Source: Nitrospira sp. CR1.3
Lineage (GTDB): Bacteria; Nitrospirota; Nitrospiria; Nitrospirales; Nitrospiraceae
DNA: 64,000 bases
Assembly (NCBI GenBank): GCA_014055525.1
Contig: WIAH01000016.1
Coordinates: 1 to 64,000, forward strand
Direction: 5' to 3'
Under the pieces are notes generated by a model. It did not search any database. It saw only the letters and a program-made list of their open reading frames with translations, and had not been told where the DNA came from. Every line of letters begins with the position of its first letter. Within the stretch, counting starts at the first letter, position 1. The position numbers and the translations under genes are program-made. Shown here piece after piece: positions 63,389 through 64,000 of the stretch.

Positions 63389-64000
63389 CTACCGAAGGCG
63401 CACGCGGCGGATTTTGTTCTCTCCACGTTCGCAGATATAGAGGTGCCCCTGAGAATCGAGCGCCAGTCCGACCGGAGAGTTGACGACCGCTTCAACCCCC
63501 AGCAGCCCGTCGCCGTGTTTCACCCCTCCGGCCGATTCCTTCGCGACGAACCGCGCGGCGCCGCATCCGCCCATGTTCTTATCTTCATAGCCGCTGTCTC
63601 CGTTCCCTGCGACGGTGCTGATGACACCAGTGACGGCGTCCACTCTGCGGACACGATGATTCATTGTGTCGGAGACGTACAAATTATCCTGTTCATCGAA
63701 CACGACCGCCTCCGGCGCATGAAGCATCGCGCGAACGGCCGGCTTGTCGTCACCGTCGTAGCCGTAGCGGCAGACGCCGGCGACGGTGGAAATGACCCCG
63801 GTCCGGCCGTCGATCCTGCGCACCCGATTGCTGCCTTTGTCGACGACGACCACGTGACCTTTGCCGTCGACGGCGATGCCGACGACGTCGTAGAGACGCG
63901 CTTCCAGCGCCGGCTTGCCGTCGTCCAGATACATGGACATATCCAGTCCGTCTGAACAGACGGGCATCAGCCACCCGTGATCGTCGCTGAAATCAATGCC
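63389..64000 (-). CDS. NHL-repeat protein (5' end beyond window)
   Basis: At least 203 residues; the frame is open to the window edge (GIDFSDDHGWL precedes MPVCSDG), so the N-terminus is missing. NHL blades are visible: VGIAVDGKGHVVVVDKGSNR, VRRIDGRTGVISTVAGVC, NLYVSDTMNHRVRRVD and VGLALDSQGHLYICERGENK. Beta-propeller, probably exported. It is the most upstream gene seen of the cluster that continues with the gamma-subunit-like gene. Confidence 0.85.
   Translation of the reverse strand, partial: GIDFSDDHGWLMPVCSDGLDMSMYLDDGKPALEARLYDVVGIAVDGKGHVVVVDKGSNRVRRIDGRTGVISTVAGVCRYGYDGDDKPAVRAMLHAPEAVVFDEQDNLYVSDTMNHRVRRVDAVTGVISTVAGNGDSGYEDKNMGGCGAARFVAKESAGGVKHGDGLLGVEAVVNSPVGLALDSQGHLYICERGENKIRRVRLR

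Overview
The window comes from a GC-rich bacterium that most resembles Nitrospira (phylum Nitrospirota). The evidence is a complete Pup-proteasome gene set outside Actinobacteria, a nitrifier-type small metal-binding protein (SmbP), several pentaheme c-type cytochromes, and a haem-b gamma-subunit-like protein of the ethylbenzene dehydrogenase / nitrite oxidoreductase NxrC type. This lineage call is inference from gene content; no rRNA gene is present. I found no tRNA, rRNA or CRISPR array.

Layout. 217-7573 (minus): proteasome operon mpa-dop-prcB-prcA-pafA followed by a translationally coupled M23 peptidase, with a good sigma70-type promoter at 7545-7573. 7621-9303 (minus): thiS-thiG-thiE. 9872-18692 (minus): a long tight block ffh, rpsP-rimM-trmD-rplS-rnhB-yraN, then ftsE-ftsX-envC-ctpA, joining secretion, translation and division functions. 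18905-28055: a small membrane protein, uvrB, a DEAD-box helicase behind an RRM protein, a YyaL-type protein and an M28 peptidase. 28161-32648: TolC-like protein, CPBP-like membrane protein, PilZ protein and hypotheticals. 32879-37321: uvrA carrying an in-frame palindromic repeat, then an AAA/DUF4143 ATPase, then a 3' scrap of uvrA and an IS-like end. 37322-42103: DUF3422, a CsgG/PDZ lipoprotein, YqgE, a nitrilase and smbP. 42100-45693: rhodanese, pentaheme cytochrome, deacetylase-family protein and TPR protein. 45711-54596: hypotheticals, oligoendopeptidase F, an iron-regulated BFD-like ferredoxin, a lipoprotein flavodoxin, DUF192, Rsh and RecJ. 54779-54976: pup as a stand-alone gene. 55264-57318: proton-pumping pyrophosphatase. 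57530-64000: exported proteins, two pentaheme cytochromes, a PDZ protein, the NxrC-like gamma subunit and an NHL-repeat protein running off the edge.

How the parts work together. Pup (54.8 kb) should tag substrates through PafA. Mpa unfolds them and feeds the PrcA/PrcB core, and Dop removes Pup. Pup ends in Gly-Gly-Glu, so it needs no deamidation before ligation. The 59-64 kb cluster looks like a periplasmic electron-transfer module.

Most notable: pup lies about 47 kb from its operon; a REP-like palindrome is read through inside uvrA between the second ABC signature and Walker B; an intrinsic terminator sits inside a signal-peptide coding region at 62.3 kb; and an outer-membrane-like protein at 57.5-58.4 kb contains a duplicated module of about 100 residues. 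No single wholly new multi-gene system is proved by sequence reading alone.
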